Source of the DNA: Myxococcus sp. RHSTA-1-4
Lineage (GTDB): Bacteria > Myxococcota > Myxococcia > Myxococcales > Myxococcaceae
Reading direction: 5' to 3'
NCBI RefSeq assembly: GCF_020037125.1
Contig: NZ_JAIQDG010000037.1
Location: 1-64,000, forward strand
Length of the DNA stretch: 64,000 nt
Shown: positions 7,578-15,793 of the stretch, piece by piece
Position numbering within the stretch: the stretch's first letter is position 1
How the letters are laid out: each line of letters begins with the position of its first letter
The notes under the pieces: model-generated
The model's database searches: none
The model's input: only the letters and a program-made list of their open reading frames with translations
Told to the model about the DNA's origin: nothing
Program-made: the position numbers and the translations under genes

Positions 7578-9143
7578 TCACGCCGGAGCCGCGGGCTCCA
7601 GCGAGGCGAGGAAGCGCAGCGCTTTCAGGCTCGGCAGAAAAAAATACCCTCCGCCCCTCGTGGTCACGAAGCGCCGCAGGTCCGCCATGCACTGGCGCAC
7701 CGGACGCTGGGGGATGACGAGCCGTCCACCGCCGTCTCCCGAGAGTGGGTCTTCCGCGCCCTCCACCCCCTGGAGCTGGTCGAAGTGCACCCAGCTTCGC
7801 TGGACGAACTCGAACTGCCGTCCCAGGCTGGTGTTGAGCGCGATGAAGAGCAGGCCCCGTCCGCTGCCGTCCTCGTAGTTGAAGCCCCGCCGCAGCAGGC
7901 GGTGGCGCCGCGTCACCTGCCTGGACACCCGGCGCGAAGGAGGCAGGGCGTCGCGAGGGTTGCATCGCCGCGCGTGTGCCGTCACCGGACAGCCGTACCC
8001 ATGCGGGTCGTCGCGCGCGTAGAGGAAGCCGTTGTCGACGTCCTTCGGGCCGCTCCGGGACACGCGCGGGGGTCTGGCCTTCTCGCGGCGGGACAGGAAG
8101 GGAAGCAGGCGGTGCAGCGGGCAGCGCTTCGCCGCCGTCAGGGGCGCGCCGTTGCGCCAGCGGCCCACCAGCTTCGCCGCCAGCCATTCGCGTTGATCCT
8201 CCGGCTTGCCCTCGGGTGCGAGCGAGGCGTTCGTCGCGAGGAAGCCGTTGAACGCCTCCACGTCCTGCTCCAGCTTGCGCAGCACCAGGTAGCTGCCGTT
8301 GTGGCCCAGGTCTCGCCAGCCCGCGTGGCCCGGGCTCCCGGGCAGCTCGCGCGCCGCGCCGAGGTGCTCCGGCACGCAGGGGGACAGCGGGTACTCCGCG
8401 TACTCGTTGGGGTGGCCGAGGATGAACTCCCCGCGCTTCACGGGCCGGTCATAGTCACGCGGGTGGCCGGCGGGGTCCTTGAAGCCCTCGATTCGCGGCT
8501 GCGACAGGCCGTCCAGGAAGCCGAAGTGGTCCCGGAAGTAGCCGGGCGGGTCGCCGGGCTCGTGCCGGCGCAGGCCTCGCTGCACGTGGACCTCCCGCAG
8601 TCCCTGCTGCCCCGCGAGCATGGCGTGGTGATGGAGCAGCTCGTCCATCCGCGCCTCATCCGCCGCGTAGAGCATGAGCAGCACATGGAGGTCGTCCTCG
8701 AAGCGTGTTCCGCCGAGCTGCCACCCGTCCGGGTCATTGGCTCCCACGTCGCGCAGGTGCTCGCGCGCGCGGCGCGCCATGCCCTCGCGAAGCTCGAAGG
8801 GCAGGGAGGCCAACACCTCCTCGGGCAGTCCGAGCGCCGCGAGCCCCCGCGGCGTCAGCGCGAGGTTGACGCGCGAGTAGTCCTTTCCCTCCTCGCGCGC
8901 CTTCCGCTGGTGCTTCACCGGGTCCGCCGTGGTGATGACCCCGCTGGCCAGCTCGCGCAGCCAGGTCCGGCAGCGGCTCGCGTCCTCGATGCGAAGGAAC
9001 TGCAGCGCCAGCGCGTTCATCTCCTTGTAGCCGTGCAGCAGCAGCCCCTGGATGTCATCCAGCACCAGCGGCGGCGGCTGCTCCGAGGGGCGCGGGCGTG
9101 CCGAGGGGGAGGCTCGGCGGGATTCCAGGTCGGTGGAGTACAC
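7578..9143 (-). CDS. DyP-type haem peroxidase
   Basis: The 521-residue product carries the DyP-family signatures: the distal-side GFLDG motif (FGFLDGLSQP), and the proximal haem histidine region CPVTAHARRCNPRD followed by FNYEDGSGRGLLFIALN. These enzymes use hydrogen peroxide to oxidise dyes, lignin-like phenolics or other substrates at a haem. The start is taken as GTG at 9143 because an excellent GGAGG (9151-9155) precedes it; the frame is open much further upstream but that part is low-complexity and overlaps the upstream gene. No Tat or Sec signal is seen, so it is probably cytoplasmic or encapsulated. It overlaps the end of the upstream partner gene by 89 bases, implying translational coupling. 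Confidence 0.88.
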   Translation of the reverse strand: MYSTDLESRRASPSARPRPSEQPPPLVLDDIQGLLLHGYKEMNALALQFLRIEDASRCRTWLRELASGVITTADPVKHQRKAREEGKDYSRVNLALTPRGLAALGLPEEVLASLPFELREGMARRAREHLRDVGANDPDGWQLGGTRFEDDLHVLLMLYAADEARMDELLHHHAMLAGQQGLREVHVQRGLRRHEPGDPPGYFRDHFGFLDGLSQPRIEGFKDPAGHPRDYDRPVKRGEFILGHPNEYAEYPLSPCVPEHLGAARELPGSPGHAGWRDLGHNGSYLVLRKLEQDVEAFNGFLATNASLAPEGKPEDQREWLAAKLVGRWRNGAPLTAAKRCPLHRLLPFLSRREKARPPRVSRSGPKDVDNGFLYARDDPHGYGCPVTAHARRCNPRDALPPSRRVSRQVTRRHRLLRRGFNYEDGSGRGLLFIALNTSLGRQFEFVQRSWVHFDQLQGVEGAEDPLSGDGGGRLVIPQRPVRQCMADLRRFVTTRGGGYFFLPSLKALRFLASLEPAAPA

Positions 9144-10680
9144 GGTGCTTCCTCCAGGTCTCTCCCAGCCAGCCGCGAAGGGCGGCGGAGAGCGTGGACA
9201 GCGAGTGGGTGAGCAGGGCGGGGAGCCGCGGCAGCGCGCGGCCCGGGTCGCATGCGCCACGGGACAGGAACGCGGCGAAGGCGCGGCGCGCGGCCCAGTC
9301 CCGGAGCGGCCGGTCGATGCGCTCGCGCGCGAGCAACTCCCGCAGCCGGAGCGCGTTGTGCAGCAGGAGGACGGAGTGCCGCTGGGCGGGACCCCCGTCG
9401 AGGGCGGCGCTGTACCAGACACGCGTGGGCACCTCGTGCCCGCGCAGCCATGCCTTGAAGGGCTCCACCGGGAGCTGCTTCCGCCACCTCCGCCACCAAG
9501 GCTGGGGGACGAGGCCGCGCGTCCTCTGGGGGAACCCGTCGGTCTGGCTCCAGATGAACTCCAGGAACTGGCGCACGTCCTCGTGGTCGACGAACGCGTC
9601 GATGTACGCCTCCCAGCTGTCGTCGTAGTTGCTGAAGAAGATGAGGTGGTGTGGCCCGCCGTCCCTGCTCGAGTAGAGCAGCCAGCGCGCGCAGTGGATG
9701 GTCTGGATGTGGTTCAGCCCCACCAGGTAGCGGCGGAGGCGGAGGTTCACGCTGGGCAGGGCGGCCTTCGCCAGCTTCACCGCCACCGGTCCTCCGGTGA
9801 TGCGCGCCACATGCACCATGGGGTTCTGCACCATGGCGTCGCTCGGGGGCGGGGGACTTCGGGCCGCGGTCAGCTCCGGCGCGCAGGGGCCCCACTGCCT
9901 CGGAGGCTGCTTCGGGCCGAAGAGGCGCATCCACAGCCTCAGCCCCAGCACCACCGGCCGGGACCAGAGATTGCGGTAGAAGAGGTACGCCACCGTGGCC
10001 GTGGCCGCGGAGCCCCGGGCGGCGCGCAATCGCCGCCTCCAGTCGGGGTCGAACACGGTGGATGATTCCGCCAGCGCCACGTCCCGCAGCTCCCGGTGCA
10101 GGTGGGGCAGCTCGCCGCGTCCTCCGCGCCAGGGCGTCTTCGCGAGCTGACGGGCCCGCTCGTCCAGGTGCTGGTTCACCGCGCGCAGCACACCCACCGC
10201 TTCCCGCACCTCCTCGGGGGCCTCGAAGCGATAGACGAAGTCCACGTGCCGGGCGGTGGTTTCCGCGCGGTGCCGCAGCAGGTACGCCTCCACTGCGTCC
10301 GGGTCCGCCAGCCCCGCCGCCGGGTAGTCCCGGCACGTGCGGTAGACGTCGTCGAACACGCTGGCCTCGCGAGCGCCCTGCGCGCGAAGGCCGCGGAGCC
10401 ACGAGACGAGCCCGTGGATGAGCTGCCGGTCGAGCTGGAGCGCGCCTCCCGTGCCGTCGGGGACGGTGAAGTCGGCGCCGAAGACGAGCCTGCACTCCCT
10501 CTGCCCGTCCGCGCTCTCCGGTGCGGTCAGGTCGATGAGGGCCCAGCGCGCGAAGTGCAGGCCGGGCACGCCGGCGAAGAGCCCGGTGCGAAGCCGGGCG
10601 GCCTCCGCCAGCCGCGCCTCCAGCTCCGCGAGCGCTTCAGGACGGATGTCCGTGATGACGGTCGCTGTGCCATGGCGCAT
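9055..10680 (-). CDS. DyP-operon partner with duplicated ferredoxin-like motif (unknown)
   Basis: The product is 541 residues from the ATG at 10680, chosen because GGAGG lies about 7 bases upstream; an ATG two codons earlier is too close to that site. Two segments resemble each other: LHFARWALIDL (~41-51) followed by LVFGADF, and IHCARWLLYS (~330-340) followed by LIFFSNYDDS. Such H-x-ARW plus beta-strand pairs are typical of dimeric alpha-beta-barrel (ferredoxin-like) folds, the fold of DyP peroxidases and chlorite dismutases, so this may be a two-domain relative. It precedes and overlaps the DyP gene by 89 bases, so the two are almost certainly co-expressed. No catalytic residues can be assigned. 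Confidence 0.6.
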   Translation of the reverse strand: MRHGTATVITDIRPEALAELEARLAEAARLRTGLFAGVPGLHFARWALIDLTAPESADGQRECRLVFGADFTVPDGTGGALQLDRQLIHGLVSWLRGLRAQGAREASVFDDVYRTCRDYPAAGLADPDAVEAYLLRHRAETTARHVDFVYRFEAPEEVREAVGVLRAVNQHLDERARQLAKTPWRGGRGELPHLHRELRDVALAESSTVFDPDWRRRLRAARGSAATATVAYLFYRNLWSRPVVLGLRLWMRLFGPKQPPRQWGPCAPELTAARSPPPPSDAMVQNPMVHVARITGGPVAVKLAKAALPSVNLRLRRYLVGLNHIQTIHCARWLLYSSRDGGPHHLIFFSNYDDSWEAYIDAFVDHEDVRQFLEFIWSQTDGFPQRTRGLVPQPWWRRWRKQLPVEPFKAWLRGHEVPTRVWYSAALDGGPAQRHSVLLLHNALRLRELLARERIDRPLRDWAARRAFAAFLSRGACDPGRALPRLPALLTHSLSTLSAALRGWLGETWRKHRVLHRPGIPPSLPLGTPAPLGAAAAAGAG

Positions 10681-10978
10681 GGTCATCCCTCCCTGGATGC
10701 GGACTCCCCGGAGCGAATGCCCGCTCCGCAGATGTGACGCTGACCGGAGACCGTGAGAACAGGCGCGGCTCCGGGGGCTGCGCCTGCTTGCCCCACCCCG
10801 TGGCCCGAGGGCGCACAGGTGCCCGCGATGCCCGCCTCGGAGCGGAGGGCGATGCGAGCCCCCGTGCCCGAGAGGACGGACGGGGCAGCTACCGGGCGAT
10901 TCCTTGTTGTGCCAGGAGCCCGTTCCTAACGTGAACGGGTGGCCGCCGGGCGCGTGCCGAAGCGGGGGGAAGTCGGCG
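10681..10978. promoter_or_regulatory. Divergent promoter region (DyP operon / kinase gene)
   Basis: About 300 bp separate the leftward DyP operon from the rightward kinase gene. It has no credible ORF except a possible N-terminal extension of the kinase from 10904. It must hold both promoters, but I could not pick convincing -35/-10 pairs. Confidence 0.4.
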
Positions 10979-13900
10979 ATGCCAGGAGAATGGACCAGTG
11001 ACGAGGAGGCGCGCCGGGACTCCGCGCGAACACGGGGGCCCGATACGGACGCGTTCGACCGCGAGGATTTCGACGACAGCTTCCTGCGTCTGGTGGCGCG
11101 CGCCTCCGTGCCGCCCCGCCTGCCCGTGCCGGGCATGCGGCTGGGGGACCGGGATGGACGGCGCTACGAGGTACTCGAGGAACTGGGCGGTGGCGCCATG
11201 GGCCAGGTCTTCCGCGCCATGGACACCGAGCTCCAGCGGCGCGTGGCGCTGAAGTTCCTCATTCCCCACGAGTCACTGGCGGAAGCGCCCATGGTGGCCC
11301 TGCTGCGGCAGGAGGGACGGGCCATCGCGCAGCTCGACCACGAGCACATCGTCCGCATCTTCAACGTGGACCTCTGGAGCAGCGAGCCGGGAGAGCCCCC
11401 GCTCCCCTTCCTCGTCATGGAGTGCCTGGAGGGCGAGTCCCTGTCCGCGCTCCTGCGGCGGGGGCGGCCGAACCCGCGCAGGGCCATGGAGATACTCGAC
11501 GCGGTGGCCGCGGGGCTCGCGCACGCGCACGAGCACCACATCGTCCACCGCGACCTGAAGCCCAGCAACGTCTTCATCACCCGCAAGGGCGTGGTGAAGA
11601 TTCTCGACTTCGGCCTCGCGTGGCTGGCCGCCGCGAGCGCACCGCCCGACGTGGCGCTGTCCACCGCGGGCACGCCCCCGTACATGGCGCCCGAGCAGTG
11701 GCGCGGCGAGGCGCAGGACGCGCGCACCGACCTGTGGGCGGCGGGCGTGCTGCTGTTCGAGATGCTCACGGGCGAGCCTCCCTACATGGGCCTGCCCGAG
11801 GAGATTCGCGCGCGCGTCACCTCTCCGGACCCGGTCCCCTCCGTGCGCGAGCGCGTCCCCACGCTGCCGGAGACGGTGGACCGGCTGCTGGCGTTGCTGC
11901 TGGCCAAGAACCCCGCGGAGCGGCTGGGCTCCGCGGTGGAGCTGCGCGAGCGGCTGCGCCAGGTGGAGGAGGGACTGGCGCCCCGCCGCAAGGTGTCCCC
12001 GAGCGCGACGCCCCAGCGGCGGCAGGTGACGCTGGTGGCCTGCCGGCTCGCGGACGTGGCCGGGCTGACGGCGCGGCTGGACCCGGAGGACGTGGGCGAG
12101 CTGGAAGCGGCGTTCCACCAGACCTGCACGGACGTCATCCAGGAGCATGGAGGCTCCATCGTCCTGTGCGTGGGGGAGGAGGTGCTCGGCTGCTTCGGGC
12201 ACCCGGTGGCGCGGGAGGACGACTCGGAGCGCGCCGTGAACGCGGCGCTGCGCCTGGCATCGGCCGTGGCGCCCGCGCTCCAGGAGTCACTGCTGCTGCC
12301 TCCGGGGCGCGAGCTGGCCCTGCAGGTGGGCATCCACACGGACATGGTGGTGCTGGACGAGGCGTCCATCCAGGGGGAGGCCCCTCGCATGGCCACCTGG
12401 CTTGCGCGGCAGGCGCGGCCCGGCACGGCGTGCCTCAGCGAGTCCACGCTGACGCTGGTCCGCGGGGCCTTCGAGACGCACCCCATGGAGCCCGTGCGCT
12501 TCACGGGCCTGTCCGGCGTGCGCGACGTGACAGTCCATGAAGTGCTGCGCCCGCGCCGCGTGGCGAGCCGGTTCGACCGCTCGCTGGTGGCCCGCCCGCT
12601 CACGCCGCTGGTGGGGCGGCGCGCGGAGCTGCGCCGCCTGCTGGACTGGTGGGAGGAGGCGCGCGGTGGGCATGGCGTGTGCGGCCTCATCACCGGCGAG
12701 GCGGGCATGGGCAAGTCGCGCCTGCTGCGCGAGGTTCGCGAGCGCGTGGCCCCGCTCATGCCCATCCGGCTGCGGAGCCAGTGCTGGCCCCAGTCGGCCA
12801 CCAGCGCCTTCGCGCCCGTCATCGACGTGCTGCGCCACCTGCTGCAGCTCGACACGGAGGGCACGCCCGCGCAGCACCGCGCACGGCTGGAGATGGGGCT
12901 GGGCGCGCTTGGCCTGGGACACCAGCGCACATGGGTGCTGTCGGGCCTGGTGGGGCTGCCCGCGGACGAGGGCGCGCCGCACCTGCGCTACACGCCGGAC
13001 CGGCTGAAGCAGGAGACGTTGGAGGCGCTGACGGCCCTGCTGCTGCGGCTGGCGGAGGACCGGCCGGTGCTCGCCGAGCTGGAGGACCTGCACTGGGCCG
13101 ACCCCTCCACGCTCCAGCTCCTGGGCGTGCTCCTGGACAAGCTGCCCCAGGTGCGTGCGTGCGTGCTGCTCACCGCGCGGCCCGACTTCCGTCCGCCCTG
13201 GCCCACCCGCGAGTCCCTCCGCCGGCTCTCGCTGGAGCGGCTGCCGGCCGCCATTGCCGGCGAGCTGGTGCGCAAGGCGGCGGGGCGGCAGTCGCTGCCC
13301 TCGGAGGTGGTGGCGCGCCTGGTGGAGAAGACGGACGGCGTCCCCCTCTTCGCGGAGGAGCTGACGCGCACGGTGGTGGAGCGCCCCGGCACCGAGGGGC
13401 TTCCGTCCGCGGCGCTGAGCTCGCCCGTGCCCCTGTCCCTCCGGGAGCTGCTCCTCACGCGGCTGGACCGGCTTCCGTCGTCGCAGAAGGAGCTGGCCCA
13501 GCTCTGCGCCGTCGTGGGCCGCAGCTTCTCGCACGCGCTGCTGACGTCGCTGTCCAGCCGGGGGGACGCGGCGCTGCGCAAGGACCTGGCCGGGCTCGTC
13601 GGGGAGGGGCTGCTCCAGCCGGAGGAGGCCACGGAGCCGCGCTTCTGCTTCCGGCACGCGCTCATCCAGGACGCGGCCTCGGACTCGCTGCCCAAGCACC
13701 TGCGGCGGCAGTACCACCGCCGCGTCGCCCGGGTGCTAGCGGAGCAGTTCCCCGAGATGTCCGAGGCGCAGCCGGAGCTGCTGGCCTGGCACTACACGGA
13801 GTCCGGGCAGGTGGAGGCCGCCGTGCGCTGGTGGGCACGCGCGGGCGAGCTGGCCAGCCGCCGCTCGGCAAACGTGGAGGCCCTCAGCCACTTCCGGCAA

Positions 13901-15046
13901 GCGCTGGAGCTGCTGCGCACGCTGCCTCCCTCCCGCGAGCGCTCCGGGCAGGAGCTGAAGCTGCTGATGGCCCTGGCGCTGCCGCTGGTGCAGGTCCAGG
14001 GCTACCACTCGCCCGAGGGCGAGCAGGTGTATCCGCGCATCCGGGAGCTGATGCACGAGGTGGAGGAGGACCTGCCCCGGCTGGAGCCGCCCTACTGGGT
14101 CGCCTTCTCCCATGCCTTCGCGCGGGCCCGGTGGGACGAGGCGCACGAGGTGGCGGAGCGGCTGGTCCGCCTGGGCCGGGGCCATGGCCTGCGCGAGCTG
14201 CTGGCGCTGGGCTACCGGATGATGGCCACCGACTTCTTCACCTGGGGCAAGGTGCACGCCGCGCTGGAGCACGTGGAGCTGGCGCTCGCCTTCTCCGACG
14301 TGGGGCTGGAGCAGCACCAGGTGCTCGCGGTGAAGCACTGGGTCAACCCGCGCGTGGCGGCCCTGGCCTACGCGGCGGTGTTGCACGCAGTGCTGGACGC
14401 GCCGGAGCGCTCGCGCGAGCACGCCCGGCTGGCGCTGCGGCTGGCCATGGACATCGGCCACCCCAACACGACGGCCTTCGCGTTGCTGTACTCGGCGCTG
14501 GCATGCCAGCTCCGCCGCGAGCCTCGCGAGGCGCTGGAGTTGTGCGACCGCAACATCGCGCTGTCACGCGAGCACCACTTCCGGTTGTGGCTGGGCTGGG
14601 CCACGCTCATCCGGGCGTGGGCGCTGGCCATGCTGGGCAGCGCGCGCGACGGGCTGGCGCTGATGCAGGCGGCGCTGGGGCAGTGGCGGCGCTCCGGCGT
14701 CGAGGCGGGAATGCCGCACAACCTGGGCATGCTGTCGGAGATCCACCTGCTGCTGGGGCAGTTCTCCGCGGCGCTGGAGACGGTGCGCGAGGCGCTGGAC
14801 GTGGTCGAGTCGTACGGCGAGCGCTCCTACGAGGTGGTGCTGCGCGGTCTGGAGGCGGAGGCGCTGCGGGGGCTGGGCAGGGAGGCCGAGGCCCACGAGG
14901 CCTACGCCCGGGCGCTGCGCGTGGCGGAGGCCCAGGGCGCGCTGGGCTATGACCGGATGGTGCGTGAGCGCAGGCTCGGACATCCGCGGGTGGAGATGTC
15001 GGTGTCGCTGGGCTCCCAGATGGAGGGCCCCTCGCCCGGTGCGTGA
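10979..15046 (+). CDS. Ser/Thr protein kinase fused to cyclase-like, AAA-ATPase and TPR domains
   Basis: This 1,355-residue multidomain signalling protein opens with a Hanks-type kinase (~55-335): ATP loop LGGGAMGQVF, Lys in VALKFL, catalytic HRDLKPSNV, DFGLAWL and the APEQW activation segment. A class III nucleotidyl cyclase-like domain follows (~345-525). It keeps the first metal Asp (DVAGLT) but has GEE where GDG is usual, so cyclase activity is doubtful. Next is an AAA/ATPase with Walker A GEAGMGKS and Walker B region EDLHWAD. The C-terminal ~450 residues are TPR-like helical repeats. The ATG at 10979 is preferred for its GGGGAAG ribosome site; the frame opens at 10904. This architecture is characteristic of large myxobacterial kinases. 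Partners and output are unknown. Confidence 0.85.
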   Translation: MPGEWTSDEEARRDSARTRGPDTDAFDREDFDDSFLRLVARASVPPRLPVPGMRLGDRDGRRYEVLEELGGGAMGQVFRAMDTELQRRVALKFLIPHESLAEAPMVALLRQEGRAIAQLDHEHIVRIFNVDLWSSEPGEPPLPFLVMECLEGESLSALLRRGRPNPRRAMEILDAVAAGLAHAHEHHIVHRDLKPSNVFITRKGVVKILDFGLAWLAAASAPPDVALSTAGTPPYMAPEQWRGEAQDARTDLWAAGVLLFEMLTGEPPYMGLPEEIRARVTSPDPVPSVRERVPTLPETVDRLLALLLAKNPAERLGSAVELRERLRQVEEGLAPRRKVSPSATPQRRQVTLVACRLADVAGLTARLDPEDVGELEAAFHQTCTDVIQEHGGSIVLCVGEEVLGCFGHPVAREDDSERAVNAALRLASAVAPALQESLLLPPGRELALQVGIHTDMVVLDEASIQGEAPRMATWLARQARPGTACLSESTLTLVRGAFETHPMEPVRFTGLSGVRDVTVHEVLRPRRVASRFDRSLVARPLTPLVGRRAELRRLLDWWEEARGGHGVCGLITGEAGMGKSRLLREVRERVAPLMPIRLRSQCWPQSATSAFAPVIDVLRHLLQLDTEGTPAQHRARLEMGLGALGLGHQRTWVLSGLVGLPADEGAPHLRYTPDRLKQETLEALTALLLRLAEDRPVLAELEDLHWADPSTLQLLGVLLDKLPQVRACVLLTARPDFRPPWPTRESLRRLSLERLPAAIAGELVRKAAGRQSLPSEVVARLVEKTDGVPLFAEELTRTVVERPGTEGLPSAALSSPVPLSLRELLLTRLDRLPSSQKELAQLCAVVGRSFSHALLTSLSSRGDAALRKDLAGLVGEGLLQPEEATEPRFCFRHALIQDAASDSLPKHLRRQYHRRVARVLAEQFPEMSEAQPELLAWHYTESGQVEAAVRWWARAGELASRRSANVEALSHFRQALELLRTLPPSRERSGQELKLLMALALPLVQVQGYHSPEGEQVYPRIRELMHEVEEDLPRLEPPYWVAFSHAFARARWDEAHEVAERLVRLGRGHGLRELLALGYRMMATDFFTWGKVHAALEHVELALAFSDVGLEQHQVLAVKHWVNPRVAALAYAAVLHAVLDAPERSREHARLALRLAMDIGHPNTTAFALLYSALACQLRREPREALELCDRNIALSREHHFRLWLGWATLIRAWALAMLGSARDGLALMQAALGQWRRSGVEAGMPHNLGMLSEIHLLLGQFSAALETVREALDVVESYGERSYEVVLRGLEAEALRGLGREAEAHEAYARALRVAEAQGALGYDRMVRERRLGHPRVEMSVSLGSQMEGPSPGA

Positions 15047-15125
15047 GCGGACGGCAATTCCGGAGTGCGTCACGTTCGCGCGGAGGTGACTCCTCCAGGC
15101 AGGCAATGAGCAGGAGCGTGACGCG

Positions 15126-15791
15126 ATGATTTCACCGACGATGGGACCGGGGGAGGGCGCGGAGGGCGAAGGGCTCGCGTCTCGTGAGCAGTTGGAGGCG
15201 CGGATCCACGCGCTCTGCCTTCAGGGGGCGTACGGCCAGGCGGTGGAGCTGGCGATGCGTTCCTACGGGCCGGAGCTCCGGCGGCTGATGGCCTCCGTGC
15301 TCCACCACCCGGAGCTGGCGAAGGACGCCTTCAGCCTCTTCAGCGAGAACCTGGTGAAGGGGCTGCCAGGCTTCCGGTGGGAGAGCTCGTTCCGGACGTG
15401 GGCGTACCGGCTGGCGCGCAATGCCTGCTACCACCAGCTCCATGCACCCGCGTCGCGCGAGCAGCCCGTGAGCGAGCCCGGGGCCAACGAGCCACAGCGT
15501 ATCCGCACGGACACCCATCCCTGGCAGCGCACCGCCATCAAGGAGCGCTTCCGCGCGCTGCGGGAGCAGCTCGAGCCGCACGAGCGGCTGCTGTTGATGT
15601 TGCGCGTGGACCAGCGCCTGCCCTGGACGGAGATTGCCCGGGTGATGGGGGAGCCCGATGAGCCCCTCACCCGGGCGGCGCTGAACCGCCGCGCCACGGC
15701 GCTGCGCCAGCAGTTCCAGCGCGTGAAGGCGCGGCTGCGGGCGCTCGCCATCGAACAGGGCGTCATCCCGGCCGACCGGCTGGACGCGTAG
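15126..15791 (+). CDS. ECF-type RNA polymerase sigma factor
   Basis: The 221-residue product has sigma region 2 (LPGFRWESSFRTWAYRLARNACYHQL) and a region-4-like helix-turn-helix (LEPHERLLLMLRVDQRLPWTEIA). It lacks any large extra domain, as expected of ECF sigma factors that direct RNA polymerase to stress or envelope promoters. AGGAG lies 9 bases before the ATG. An alternative ATG five codons later is possible. The gene ends 2 bp from the convergent VWA lipoprotein gene. ECF sigma genes often neighbour YfbK-like VWA lipoproteins, so the two may share a pathway. No anti-sigma factor is adjacent. Confidence 0.8.
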   Translation: MISPTMGPGEGAEGEGLASREQLEARIHALCLQGAYGQAVELAMRSYGPELRRLMASVLHHPELAKDAFSLFSENLVKGLPGFRWESSFRTWAYRLARNACYHQLHAPASREQPVSEPGANEPQRIRTDTHPWQRTAIKERFRALREQLEPHERLLLMLRVDQRLPWTEIARVMGEPDEPLTRAALNRRATALRQQFQRVKARLRALAIEQGVIPADRLDA

Positions 15792-15793
15792 GC

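Noticed and set aside
7350-9212. 620-codon plus-strand ORF opposite the DyP gene
   Set aside because: Shadow of the DyP peroxidase, which has clear haem motifs on the other strand.
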